Source of the DNA: Aliivibrio_A sp016764915
Lineage (GTDB): Bacteria > Pseudomonadota > Gammaproteobacteria > Enterobacterales > Vibrionaceae
Direction: 5' to 3'
NCBI GenBank assembly: GCA_965224595.1
Contig: OZ245058.1
Coordinates: 124,001-188,000 of the forward strand
Length of the DNA: 64,000 bases
The position numbers and the translations under genes are program-made. Each line of letters begins with the position of its first letter. The stretch's first letter is position 1. Of the stretch, positions 43,600 through 52,003 are shown piece after piece. The notes beneath the pieces were generated by a model. The model saw nothing but the letters and a program-made list of their open reading frames with translations, had not been told where the DNA came from and did not search any database.

Positions 43600-43626
43600 G
43601 TATCTGACGTATAATATGGCAGATAC
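43600..43626. repeat. Inverted repeat with TATAAT in its centre
   Basis: GTATCTG and CAGATAC are seven-base inverted arms around a 13-base centre that contains TATAAT (43610-43615). It lies between two terminators. A TTGCCG 19 bp upstream could be a -35. Confidence 0.4.
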
Positions 43627-43665
43627 AAAAAAGCCCGATCATTCATTGAATGATCGGGCTTTTTT
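43627..43665. terminator. Bidirectional terminator downstream of yqgF
   Basis: AAAAAAGCCCGATCATTC pairs completely with its complement around a three-base loop, with A and T tracts on both sides. It ends the yqgE-yqgF operon on the minus strand and backs up the csp terminator on the plus strand. Confidence 0.9.
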
Positions 43666-43689
43666 ATGCCGTTGTTTTCATGAGTTGTT

Positions 43690-44118
43690 TTAATCCCACT
43701 GACGTTCGAACCAGCTCTCTAAAATAATCACGGCTGACTGGCAATCAACATTACCTTTGGTTAATTTTTTATAACCACCAAACTCAAACAGTTCAGATTT
43801 GGCCTCAACAGTGGAAAGCCTCTCATCGTGAAGCTCTACCTGGAATCCAAATCGGCCATGAAGACGATTAGCAAACTTCTTTGCTCTTGGTGTGATGCTG
43901 TCTAGAGGTTCTCCTGCTAGATCTAGTGGTAAACCAACCACAATAAGGTCGGGTTTCCACTCATTTAATAGCATTTCGATGTCATTCCAATTTGGAACAC
44001 CATCATTGGCTTTGAACGCTTTTAAAGGACCTGCAGTTCCGGTGACGTCTTGTCCTACTGCCGTACCAATACTTTTTGTTCCAAAATCAAAAGCAAGAAT
44101 CGTGCGTGTTTTTGTCAT
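43690..44118 (-). CDS. yqgF: Holliday junction resolvase-like YqgF (RuvX)
   Basis: RNase H-fold protein of 142 residues. The first catalytic Asp is in ILAFDFGTKSIGTAVG, the Glu is in DERLSTVEA, and the last Asp is in NVDCQSAVIIL. The family is reported to act on pre-16S rRNA processing and was first predicted as a resolvase. It lies twelve bases after yqgE. Confidence 0.94.
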   Translation of the reverse strand: MTKTRTILAFDFGTKSIGTAVGQDVTGTAGPLKAFKANDGVPNWNDIEMLLNEWKPDLIVVGLPLDLAGEPLDSITPRAKKFANRLHGRFGFQVELHDERLSTVEAKSELFEFGGYKKLTKGNVDCQSAVIILESWFERQWD

Positions 44119-44130
44119 AGTGTTCTCATA

Positions 44131-44694
44131 TTAAGAGTGACCGACATCGCTAGAGAGGTTAGCAACATTGATCCCCAGTTTTTGCACGGCTTTATTCCAG
44201 CGTTCATTGATTGGTGTATCAAAAATTACACTGGGATCCGCTTCAATGGTTAGCCAAGTATTATTGGTTAACTCTTTTTCTAACTGCCCAGCATCCCAAC
44301 CAGAGTAACCTAAGGTGACTAAAAATTTTTCAGGTTGATCACTGGTGCCTAAAATAGCTAAGATGTCTTTGGATGTTGTTACTGAGAGCTGATAACTCAT
44401 ATTTAAACTCGAAGCATATTTATCTTTAGTGATATGCAGGACAAAACCTCGATCATCAGAAACTGGGCCGCCATTAAGCACGGGTTGCTTTAAGCTGTTC
44501 TGATGGTTCAAAGGCAGATCTCTTTTAACTTCTATTTGCTCTAACATACTCTCAAGGGAGATATCGATAGGTTGATTGATCAGCAAACCCATCGCTCCCT
44601 CTTCATCATGCTCACAGATATAGACAACACTTCGTTGAAAGAATGGATCTTTCATTGTCGGCATTGCTACAAGAAAATGATTTTTAAGATCCAT
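44131..44694 (-). CDS. yqgE: UPF0301 family protein YqgE
   Basis: Conserved protein of 187 residues (DUF179). Family motifs are NHFLVAMPTMKDPFFQRSVV, CEHDEEGAMGLLINQP, NGGPV and GYSGWDAGQLEKEL. The function is unknown. It is almost always found beside yqgF and gshB, as here. Confidence 0.93.
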   Translation of the reverse strand: MDLKNHFLVAMPTMKDPFFQRSVVYICEHDEEGAMGLLINQPIDISLESMLEQIEVKRDLPLNHQNSLKQPVLNGGPVSDDRGFVLHITKDKYASSLNMSYQLSVTTSKDILAILGTSDQPEKFLVTLGYSGWDAGQLEKELTNNTWLTIEADPSVIFDTPINERWNKAVQKLGINVANLSSDVGHS

Positions 44695-44738
44695 GTCGAC
44701 CTCAACAGTTAATGTTCTCTAATAGGAAAAAATAGGGA

Positions 44739-45686
44739 CTATTTTTTAATATGACGCTCAATAGCGTCCATCAATTTACCTGTGATTGATATATCAAATG
44801 CTGCTTCAATTTCTCGGATACAAGTAGGACTGGTCACATTGATCTCAGTAAGCTTGTCGCCGATGACATCTAAGCCGACAAAAATCAATCCTTTCTCTTT
44901 GAGTATAGGCGCAACTGTTTCAGCAATCATTCTATCTGTATCACTAATTGCTTGAGCAACACCACGTCCCCCTGCAGCTAGGTTTCCACGAGTTTCCCCT
45001 TTGGCTGGAATTCTTGCTAAGCAGTAAGGCATTGGCTCGCCGTCTACTACCAGAATACGTTTGTCGCCATTGGTGATATCAGGCACAAATGTCTGTGCCA
45101 TACAGTAGTTTTGGCCATGGTTAGTGAGAGTTTCAATGATCACTGACACATTGGGATCGCCAGCTTTAACTCGGAAGATAGAAGCGCCGCCCATGCCATC
45201 GAGTGGTTTTAAAATAATGTCACCATGTTGTTCACGAAACGCTTTAATTTTCTCCGCTTTACGTGTCACGATGGTGGTTGGAGTAAGCTCAGGGAACCAA
45301 GCGGTAAACAGCTTTTCGTTACAGTCACGTAAACTTTGAGGTTTATTGACGATCAAGGTACCTTCAAGCTCCGCACGCTCTAAAATATAGGTTGCGTAGA
45401 TATATTCAGTATCGAAAGGGGGATCTTTACGCATGAGTACTGCATCGAGATCGGAAAGGGCTATCGTCTGCTCAGAAGTAAACTCATACCATCCTGTCGG
45501 ATCCTCTTTTAGCTTTACCACTTTGGTATCAGCAATCGCTTTACCTTGCTCAAGGTGCAGATCGGCCATCTCGATATAATGAATTTCCCAGCCACGTTTT
45601 TGTGCTTCCATCATCATAGCGAAGCTAGAGTCTTTTTTGATATTAATGGATGAAATGGGATCCATTACAATGCCGAGTTTGATCAT
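44739..45686 (-). CDS. gshB: Glutathione synthetase GshB
   Basis: ATP-grasp enzyme of 315 residues that joins gamma-glutamylcysteine and glycine. It has the N-terminal GIVMDPISSINIKKDSSFAM, the ATP-binding ILKPLDGMGGASIF, and NVTSPTCIREIE near the C-terminus. It lies between rsmE (14 bases upstream) and yqgE in the standard gene order. Confidence 0.95.
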   Translation of the reverse strand: MIKLGIVMDPISSINIKKDSSFAMMMEAQKRGWEIHYIEMADLHLEQGKAIADTKVVKLKEDPTGWYEFTSEQTIALSDLDAVLMRKDPPFDTEYIYATYILERAELEGTLIVNKPQSLRDCNEKLFTAWFPELTPTTIVTRKAEKIKAFREQHGDIILKPLDGMGGASIFRVKAGDPNVSVIIETLTNHGQNYCMAQTFVPDITNGDKRILVVDGEPMPYCLARIPAKGETRGNLAAGGRGVAQAISDTDRMIAETVAPILKEKGLIFVGLDVIGDKLTEINVTSPTCIREIEAAFDISITGKLMDAIERHIKK

Positions 45687-45700
45687 ATCTATTCTCCGGT

Positions 45701-46432
45701 TTATCCAAGATCGCCGAAACGAACTTGTAGGGCGGTAATTGCGGTGAGTGCTGCTGTTTCGGTTCGTAATACACGAGGGCCTAACAACGTCTCTTCAAAG
45801 TTGTATTGTTCTGTCATTGCGATTTCAGTTGCCGATAAACCGCCTTCTGGCCCAATAAGCAAGCGAACCTTTTTCACCGGTTCTGGTAGCGTATTTATCG
45901 AATATTTCGCTCTAGGGTGCAGGTTCAGTTTTAAGCCATCGTACTCCTCTTGGCACCAAGCTTCGAGATTCATTATTGGCCTGATGGTCGGGATAGTGTT
46001 TCGGCCACACTGCTCACACGCACTGATAATAATTTTTTGCCATTGAACCAATTTTTTTTCAAATCGTTCTGCGTTAAGTTTGACACCGCAACGCTCTGAG
46101 ATTAACGGAGTAATGGTTGTAACCCCTAATTCGACCGACTTCTGAATGGTAAACTCCATCTTATCACCACGAGAAATCACCTGACCTAAATGAATACTGA
46201 GTGGCGACTCACTGTCTCGTTCGGTTTTTTTCCCGATGGTGACCGTGACATTTTTCTTACTGACCGTGCTAATGGTGGTCGAAAACTCTGAACCTGACCC
46301 ATCAAAGAGAGTGAGATCTTCGCCAACACTCATGCGTAATACACGACCAACATGGCCTGCTGCGTCATCGCTTAATGAAACATCTCCTTGAGATGGCAAG
46401 GTTTCGGGGTGAAAAATTCTTGGGTTGTTCAT
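45701..46432 (-). CDS. rsmE: 16S rRNA (uracil1498-N3)-methyltransferase RsmE
   Basis: SPOUT-class methyltransferase of 243 residues. A PUA-like N-terminal domain precedes the knotted SAM-binding fold, with ERCGVKLNAERFEKK, LLIGPEGGLSATE and LGPRVLRTETAALTA. It is transcribed with gshB. The 127 bp upstream to sprT contain no gene, whereas an endonuclease gene sits here in E. coli and V. cholerae. Confidence 0.95.
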   Translation of the reverse strand: MNNPRIFHPETLPSQGDVSLSDDAAGHVGRVLRMSVGEDLTLFDGSGSEFSTTISTVSKKNVTVTIGKKTERDSESPLSIHLGQVISRGDKMEFTIQKSVELGVTTITPLISERCGVKLNAERFEKKLVQWQKIIISACEQCGRNTIPTIRPIMNLEAWCQEEYDGLKLNLHPRAKYSINTLPEPVKKVRLLIGPEGGLSATEIAMTEQYNFEETLLGPRVLRTETAALTAITALQVRFGDLG

Positions 46433-46559
46433 ACTATTATTTATTGTCTGCTGGTGATGAAAATGGGTGCTTAATCCCTATAACATGGGTGTTAGCGAGT
46501 TGAATTACAACCCTTAATCACGCTTTTACAGAGTGAAGTGATTATAACTTGCATCGAGA

Positions 46560-47045
46560 TTAAATGGGTAATGGGCTAAGAGGTTGTTTGCAGCGCTGAC
46601 AGAGGTATCTTGCTTGTTGACGGACCACTCGATTGTGGCGGCGAACCGTTAAGTGATGGGTTTGACAGCTGCATTGATAGTCAAAGGTTTTACCTTGTAA
46701 TGAGCTGATATTAAAACTGTGCGTTGTTTTGGCTGGTAAGTTAAAGAGTTGATTCATTACGCCTTGCCACTCTTTACCGTGTGGCTTGACTCTACCATAG
46801 AGTTTAAAAGTAATGAGGTGGGCAATTTCATGGGGGATCACTTCATCAATAAATGGCTGCTGGTTCTCTTGCAACAATATGGGGTTAAGTCGGACCTCCC
46901 ATGATTGTAATCGAGCGGTTCCGGCAATTTTTCCACGTTGATTAAACGAGATGACTGGCAGTTCAAACTCTCTGTTTAAAATAGTCTGGGCCTGCTTTAT
47001 ACACTGAGCCGCTTTTTCAATGGAGAGTTGTTTCAGTTGCTCCAT
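46560..47045 (-). CDS. sprT: SprT family zinc metalloprotein
   Basis: Protein of 161 residues with the zincin motif HEIAHL near residue 75 and a C-terminal zinc ribbon (YQCSCQTHHL ... YLCQRCKQPL). Related to the SprT-like domain of eukaryotic SPRTN proteases; the bacterial function is not established. It follows metK, as in E. coli. Confidence 0.92.
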   Translation of the reverse strand: MEQLKQLSIEKAAQCIKQAQTILNREFELPVISFNQRGKIAGTARLQSWEVRLNPILLQENQQPFIDEVIPHEIAHLITFKLYGRVKPHGKEWQGVMNQLFNLPAKTTHSFNISSLQGKTFDYQCSCQTHHLTVRRHNRVVRQQARYLCQRCKQPLSPLPI

Positions 47046-47072
47046 GTTCTCACCTAAGCAAAAGTAAGCGAT

Positions 47073-47107
47073 AAAAAAGCAAGAGCCTAATGAATAAACT
47101 CTTGCTT
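47073..47107 (-). terminator. Terminator after metK
   Basis: AAGCAAGAG and CTCTTGCTT pair around a 13-base loop; on the minus strand six T follow. It separates metK from sprT. Confidence 0.8.
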
Positions 47108-47148
47108 CTTCATTATTTAGCCAATGTTAAACAGTGACTAAAAAGGTT

Positions 47149-48297
47149 TTATTTAGCAAATTCAGCCAACATTTCGGCTTTATCAGTCGCTTCCCAAGGA
47201 AACTCTTCACGACCAAAGTGACCATAAGCCGCCGTCTTTTTATAGATAGGCTTAAGTAGGTCAAGCATTTCTAAAATACCGTATGGGCGTAGATCGAAGT
47301 TTTGACGAACCGCTTCAACAATGATCTGGTGTGATACTTTTTCAGTACCAAACGTTTCAACCATAATAGAGGTTGGATCGGCAATACCGATAGCGTATGA
47401 AAGCTGAATTTCACAACGATCGGCAAGACCGGCAGCAACAATGTTTTTCGCAACATAACGTGCAGCATAAGCAGCACTGCGGTCAACTTTTGAAGGATCT
47501 TTACCAGAGAAAGCACCGCCACCGTGACGCGCTGCGCCGCCGTAAGTATCAACGATGATTTTACGGCCAGTCAGACCACAGTCACCCATTGGGCCACCGA
47601 TCACAAAACGACCTGTCGGGTTAATAAAGAATTTCGTCTCTTTATTTAACCACTCAGATGGAAGTACTGGTTTGATGATCTCTTCCATTACTGCTTCACG
47701 AAGTTCCGGTGTAGAGATTGAATCACAGTGTTGGGTTGAAAGTACAACCGCATCGATGCCAACAATCTTACCTTGGTCGTACTGGAAAGTGACCTGAGAT
47801 TTTGCGTCTGGACGTAAAAAGTCCAGTTTGCCACTCTTACGTACTTCCGCTTGCTTCTGTACAAGTAAGTGAGAGTAAGTAATAGGAGCAGGCATTAGGA
47901 TATCGGTTTCGTTGGTTGCATAACCAAACATGATACCTTGATCGCCAGCACCCTGTTCTTTAGGGTCAGCGCGGTCGACACCTTGATTAATGTCTGGAGA
48001 CTGCTTACCAATGGTATTTAAAACTGCACATGAGTTTGCATCGAAGCCCATATCAGAGTGAACGTAACCAATTTCGCGTACTGTTTCACGAGTCAACTCT
48101 TCAATATCAACCCATGCAGAAGTGGTGATTTCACCACCGACCATGACCATGCCTGTTTTTACGTATGTCTCACAAGCTACGCGAGCTTTTGGGTCTTGCT
48201 CAATGATCGCATCAAGTACCGCATCAGAAATTTGATCAGCGATTTTATCTGGGTGACCTTCTGATACAGACTCAGAGGTAAAAAGGTGTTTTGCCAT
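47149..48297 (-). CDS. metK: S-adenosylmethionine synthase MetK
   Basis: Makes SAM from methionine and ATP; 382 residues. The start MAKHLFTSESVSEGHPDKIA is typical, with GAGDQGIMFGYA, the P-loop-like GGGAFSGKDPSKVDRSAAY and the C-terminal GHFGREEFPWE. The ATG at 48297 has GTGGA upstream; a GTG four codons earlier is rejected. A candidate MetJ operator lies about 70 bp upstream. Confidence 0.96.
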   Translation of the reverse strand: MAKHLFTSESVSEGHPDKIADQISDAVLDAIIEQDPKARVACETYVKTGMVMVGGEITTSAWVDIEELTRETVREIGYVHSDMGFDANSCAVLNTIGKQSPDINQGVDRADPKEQGAGDQGIMFGYATNETDILMPAPITYSHLLVQKQAEVRKSGKLDFLRPDAKSQVTFQYDQGKIVGIDAVVLSTQHCDSISTPELREAVMEEIIKPVLPSEWLNKETKFFINPTGRFVIGGPMGDCGLTGRKIIVDTYGGAARHGGGAFSGKDPSKVDRSAAYAARYVAKNIVAAGLADRCEIQLSYAIGIADPTSIMVETFGTEKVSHQIIVEAVRQNFDLRPYGILEMLDLLKPIYKKTAAYGHFGREEFPWEATDKAEMLAEFAK

Positions 48298-48367
48298 GAT
48301 GGTGTCCACTTTTATTGGATGATATAAAATAGTTTGAATGAAACAACCATATTTATAGTAAGTATAT

Positions 48368-48391
48368 AGCGGTTTCTACTTCTAGACGGCT
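48368..48391. promoter_or_regulatory. Candidate MetJ operator upstream of metK
   Basis: Three consecutive octamers resemble the met box AGACGTCT: AGCGGTTT (5/8), CTACTTCT (5/8) and AGACGGCT (7/8). Tandem boxes are how MetJ with SAM binds. A TATACT-like -10 for metK lies just downstream on the minus strand. The match is moderate. Confidence 0.5.
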
Positions 48392-48557
48392 ATAATATTA
48401 GAATCCGTTCAGATTGCAACCGATTTCTTACTTATCAACAAACTAAACGTTTGCGCAGATTAGGTTATGAATTTTAATGTAACAAGGCATGCAACGAATG
48501 TTGTAAATAGTGATATGACACTAACTATTTATTTGTAAAACATTTGCAGTGCTACAG

Positions 48558-48586
48558 TTGCTTTGCGACAATACTCCGCATAAATA
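48558..48586 (+). promoter_or_regulatory. Candidate tkt promoter
   Basis: TTGCTT and TAAATA are separated by 17 bp, about 130 bp upstream of the tkt ATG. Other hexamers nearby are possible. Confidence 0.45.
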
Positions 48587-48651
48587 TACCTAAGTTTCTT
48601 TATCAATGATGCTTTAAGCTAACCTTGTGATTGAGGTAGCTTAGGTATATT
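48583..48651. repeat. 12-bp inverted repeat in the tkt upstream region
   Basis: AATATACCTAAG (48583-48594) and CTTAGGTATATT (48640-48651) are exact inverted arms 45 bp apart. Inside, AAGCTA (48616-48621) and TAGCTT (48637-48642) form a second stem that shares three bases with the outer right arm, so the two cannot both form fully. The remaining part of the 421-bp metK-tkt gap is AT-rich and otherwise without a visible feature. Confidence 0.6.
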
Positions 48652-48718
48652 GGGGTTAACTTTAATTGTAGAGTTGATCTTCCATTATTAAAAAGTTTTT
48701 CGAATTTTAGGAGCAGAC

Positions 48719-50710
48719 ATGTCTTCACGTAAGGAACTCGCCAATGCAATCCGTGCCCTTAGCATGGATGGCGTACAACAAGCTAATTCAGGTCACCCAG
48801 GTGCCCCAATGGGAATGGCTGATATCGCTGAAGTATTATGGCGTGGCCACCTGAATCACAACCCACAAAACCCAGAGTGGGCTGATCGTGACCGTTTTAT
48901 TCTTTCTAACGGCCATGGTTCAATGTTGATTTACTCACTGCTGCACCTTTCTGGTTATGACTTATCGATCGACGATTTGAAAAACTTCCGTCAATTGCAC
49001 TCTAAAACTCCAGGTCACCCTGAATATGGTTACGCACCTGGTGTTGAAACAACAACGGGTCCACTAGGCCAGGGCATCACCAATGGTGTTGGTATGGCAA
49101 TGGCTGAAAAAGCACTTGCTGCTCAATTCAACCGTGAAGGCCACGATGTTGTTGACCATAATACGTATGTATTTATGGGTGACGGCTGTCTTATGGAAGG
49201 CATCTCCCACGAATCGTGTTCATTAGCTGGAACGTTAGGTCTTGGTAAACTGACTGCATTTTGGGATGACAACGGCATCTCAATCGATGGCGAAGTAGAA
49301 GGCTGGTTCACAGATGACACACCTAAGCGTTTTGAAGCGTATGGTTGGCATGTAATTCCTGCTGTTGACGGTCATGATCCTGAAGCAATTAATGCAGCGA
49401 TTGAAGCGGCTAAAGCTGAAACAGGTCGTCCAACCCTTATCTGTACGAAAACTGTTATCGGTTTTGGTTCTCCAAACAAAGCGGGTACACACAATTGTCA
49501 TGGTGCTCCTTTGGGCGCTGATGAAATCGCAGCAACTCGTAAAGCACTTGGTTGGGAGCACGGACCTTTTGAAATCCCTGCTGATATCGCAGCTGAGTGG
49601 GATGCAAAAGAAGCGGGCGCAGCTAAAGAAGCAGCATGGAACGTTAAATTTGACGCATATTCCGCTGCACACCCTGAGCTAGCTGCTGAATATAAGCGTC
49701 GTATAAACGGTGACTTACCAGCACAGTGGGAAGAGAAAGCGAACGCAATCATTGCTGATCTGCAAGCTAACCCTGCTAACATCGCTTCTCGTAAAGCCTC
49801 TCAAAATGCACTAGAAGCTTTTGGCGCTATGCTTCCTGAGTTTATGGGCGGTTCTGCTGACCTTGCTCCTTCAAATTTAACTATGTGGTCTGGATCTAAA
49901 GCGGTTTCTGCTGAAGACTTCTCAGGTAACTATGTACACTATGGTGTGCGTGAGTTTGGTATGACAGCGATCATGAATGGTCTTGCTTTACATGGTGGTT
50001 TTGTTCCTTACGGCGCAACCTTCTTAATGTTCATGGAGTATGCACGTAACGCACTGCGTATGGCTGCTCTAATGAAGATTCAGAACATTCAAGTTTACAC
50101 CCATGACTCTATCGGTCTTGGTGAAGATGGTCCAACGCACCAGCCAGTTGAGCAGGTATCTTCTCTTCGTCTAACACCAAACATGAGTGTTTGGCGTCCA
50201 TGTGACCAAGTTGAATCTGCAGTGGCTTGGAAACTTGCTATTGAACGTAAAGATGCGCCTACTTCACTGATCTTCTCTCGTCAGAACCTTGCTCAACAAG
50301 CACGTGATAATACTCAAGTAGCTAATATTGCAAAAGGTGGTTACATCCTTAACGATTGTGATGGCAAGCCGGATCTCATTCTGATTGCTACCGGATCTGA
50401 AGTTGAACTTGCAGTATCTGCAAAAGCCGCATTAGCAGGTCACAAGGTACGTATCGTCTCTATGCCTTCAACGGATGCATTTGATAAGCAAGATGCCGCT
50501 TACCGTGAGTCAGTGCTTCCTTCAGACATAACGGCTCGTATCGCGATTGAAGCTGGTATTGCTGATTTCTGGTACAAGTACGTTGGTTTGGATGGCCGTA
50601 TTATCGGTATGACAACATTTGGTGAGTCAGCGCCGGCTGGTGAACTGTTTAAAATGTTTGGTTTCACAACTGAAAACGTTGTAGAAACTGCGCAAGAACT
50701 TCTTGCATAA
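48719..50710 (+). CDS. tkt: Transketolase
   Basis: Thiamine diphosphate enzyme of 663 residues, the usual length, linking the pentose phosphate pathway and glycolysis. It shows QQANSGHPGAPMGMADIAE, FMGDGCLMEGISHE for cofactor binding and HDSIGLGEDGPTHQP for donor substrate binding. AGGAGC precedes the ATG. tkt-epd-pgk-fba follow as a metabolic block, each with its own spacing. Confidence 0.97.
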   Translation: MSSRKELANAIRALSMDGVQQANSGHPGAPMGMADIAEVLWRGHLNHNPQNPEWADRDRFILSNGHGSMLIYSLLHLSGYDLSIDDLKNFRQLHSKTPGHPEYGYAPGVETTTGPLGQGITNGVGMAMAEKALAAQFNREGHDVVDHNTYVFMGDGCLMEGISHESCSLAGTLGLGKLTAFWDDNGISIDGEVEGWFTDDTPKRFEAYGWHVIPAVDGHDPEAINAAIEAAKAETGRPTLICTKTVIGFGSPNKAGTHNCHGAPLGADEIAATRKALGWEHGPFEIPADIAAEWDAKEAGAAKEAAWNVKFDAYSAAHPELAAEYKRRINGDLPAQWEEKANAIIADLQANPANIASRKASQNALEAFGAMLPEFMGGSADLAPSNLTMWSGSKAVSAEDFSGNYVHYGVREFGMTAIMNGLALHGGFVPYGATFLMFMEYARNALRMAALMKIQNIQVYTHDSIGLGEDGPTHQPVEQVSSLRLTPNMSVWRPCDQVESAVAWKLAIERKDAPTSLIFSRQNLAQQARDNTQVANIAKGGYILNDCDGKPDLILIATGSEVELAVSAKAALAGHKVRIVSMPSTDAFDKQDAAYRESVLPSDITARIAIEAGIADFWYKYVGLDGRIIGMTTFGESAPAGELFKMFGFTTENVVETAQELLA

Positions 50711-50747
50711 ACAACGAAGGCACTAGCGTGTCGCGTTGATTAAAGTG

Positions 50748-50773
50748 AGCCTCCTTAATTGGGGGCTTTTTTT
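50748..50773 (+). terminator. Terminator after tkt
   Basis: AGCCTCC and GGGGGCT pair (one T-G wobble) around TTAATT, followed by seven T. Confidence 0.85.
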
Positions 50774-50886
50774 ATCCTATTTTCAGACTATAACCTCTCC
50801 ATATTTATGATGAATCCACGCGATTATTGAGATACACTTTGAAGTCATTATTTCCCCTTTAGATACATAGAACGATTAGGTTTGCT

Positions 50887-51915
50887 ATGGCATTAAGAGT
50901 TGCAATAAACGGATTTGGACGTATTGGACGCAGTGTATTAAGAGCGCTATACGAGAGCAATAAAAATCAACAGATAGAGATCGTGGCTATCAATGAGTTG
51001 GCGGAGCCTGAAGCGATGGCTCACCTTTTGCAATATGATTCTAGCCATGGCAGATTTGGTAAAAAAATCTCTTATAATCAGGAGCATTTACACATCACAC
51101 ACCAAGATTCATCGGTGGATGCGATTCGTGTACTTCATCAACCTGAGCTTAACCTGTTGCCTTGGCATGATTTAGCGGTTGATATCGTTTTGGACTGTAC
51201 AGGAATCTTTGGCTCTAGAGCTGATGGCGAAGCTCATATTCAAGCAGGTGCGCAAAAAGTATTGTTTTCACATCCCGCTGGTAGTGATATCGACAACACC
51301 ATTATTTTTGGTGTCAATCAGGATACTTTGAAAGCAGAAGATAGAATCGTTTCCAATGGATCATGTACTACTAACTGCATTATACCCATTATTAAAGTAT
51401 TGGATGATACGTTTGGTATAGAGTCTGGAACGATCACCACGATTCATTCATCAATGAATGATCAACCCGTTATTGATGCTTATCACTCAGATTTAAGACG
51501 AACTCGAGCGGCAAGTCAGTCTATTATTCCAGTAGATACAAAACTGCACCTTGGAATTGAAAGGATATTCCCGAAATTTTCTAACAAATTTGAAGCGATT
51601 TCAGTTAGAGTTCCTACAATAAACGTCTCAGCAATGGATTTAAGTGTCACTCTTCACTCAAAAGTGAAAGTTAATGACATAAATCAAACCATAATTGAGG
51701 CATCTCGGTGTACATTAAACGGTATTGTAGATTACACAGAACTGCCTTTGGTTTCTATAGATTTTAACCATGATCCTCATAGTGCCATTGTTGATGGCAG
51801 CCAAACTCGTGTGAGTAATGGCCACTTGGTTAAGATGTTGGTCTGGTGTGACAATGAGTGGGGGTTTGCTAACCGCATGTTAGATACCGCCTTAGAGATG
51901 CACAAGCTCTCTTAA
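50887..51915 (+). CDS. epd: Erythrose-4-phosphate dehydrogenase Epd
   Basis: GapA-like dehydrogenase of 342 residues. It has the NAD fold INGFGRIGRSVLRALYE, the catalytic Cys in SNGSCTTNC and DNEWGFANRM at the end. Epd rather than GapA is supported by the SHGRF stretch, length and position before pgk. It supplies erythronate 4-phosphate for vitamin B6 synthesis. A terminator separates it from tkt. Confidence 0.93.
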   Translation: MALRVAINGFGRIGRSVLRALYESNKNQQIEIVAINELAEPEAMAHLLQYDSSHGRFGKKISYNQEHLHITHQDSSVDAIRVLHQPELNLLPWHDLAVDIVLDCTGIFGSRADGEAHIQAGAQKVLFSHPAGSDIDNTIIFGVNQDTLKAEDRIVSNGSCTTNCIIPIIKVLDDTFGIESGTITTIHSSMNDQPVIDAYHSDLRRTRAASQSIIPVDTKLHLGIERIFPKFSNKFEAISVRVPTINVSAMDLSVTLHSKVKVNDINQTIIEASRCTLNGIVDYTELPLVSIDFNHDPHSAIVDGSQTRVSNGHLVKMLVWCDNEWGFANRMLDTALEMHKLS

Positions 51916-52003
51916 AATTTGACAAAAATTTTATGCCATTGAGCCCGTTGCTTGATGAGCTGCTTTATTTTTATTTTTTAATTTTAACGTGAGAGGACAA
52001 ACA

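Noticed and set aside
48298..48718. SAM riboswitch in the metK-tkt gap
   Set aside because: No SAM-I or SAM-II core is visible; the MetJ-like boxes explain metK control better in a gamma-proteobacterium.
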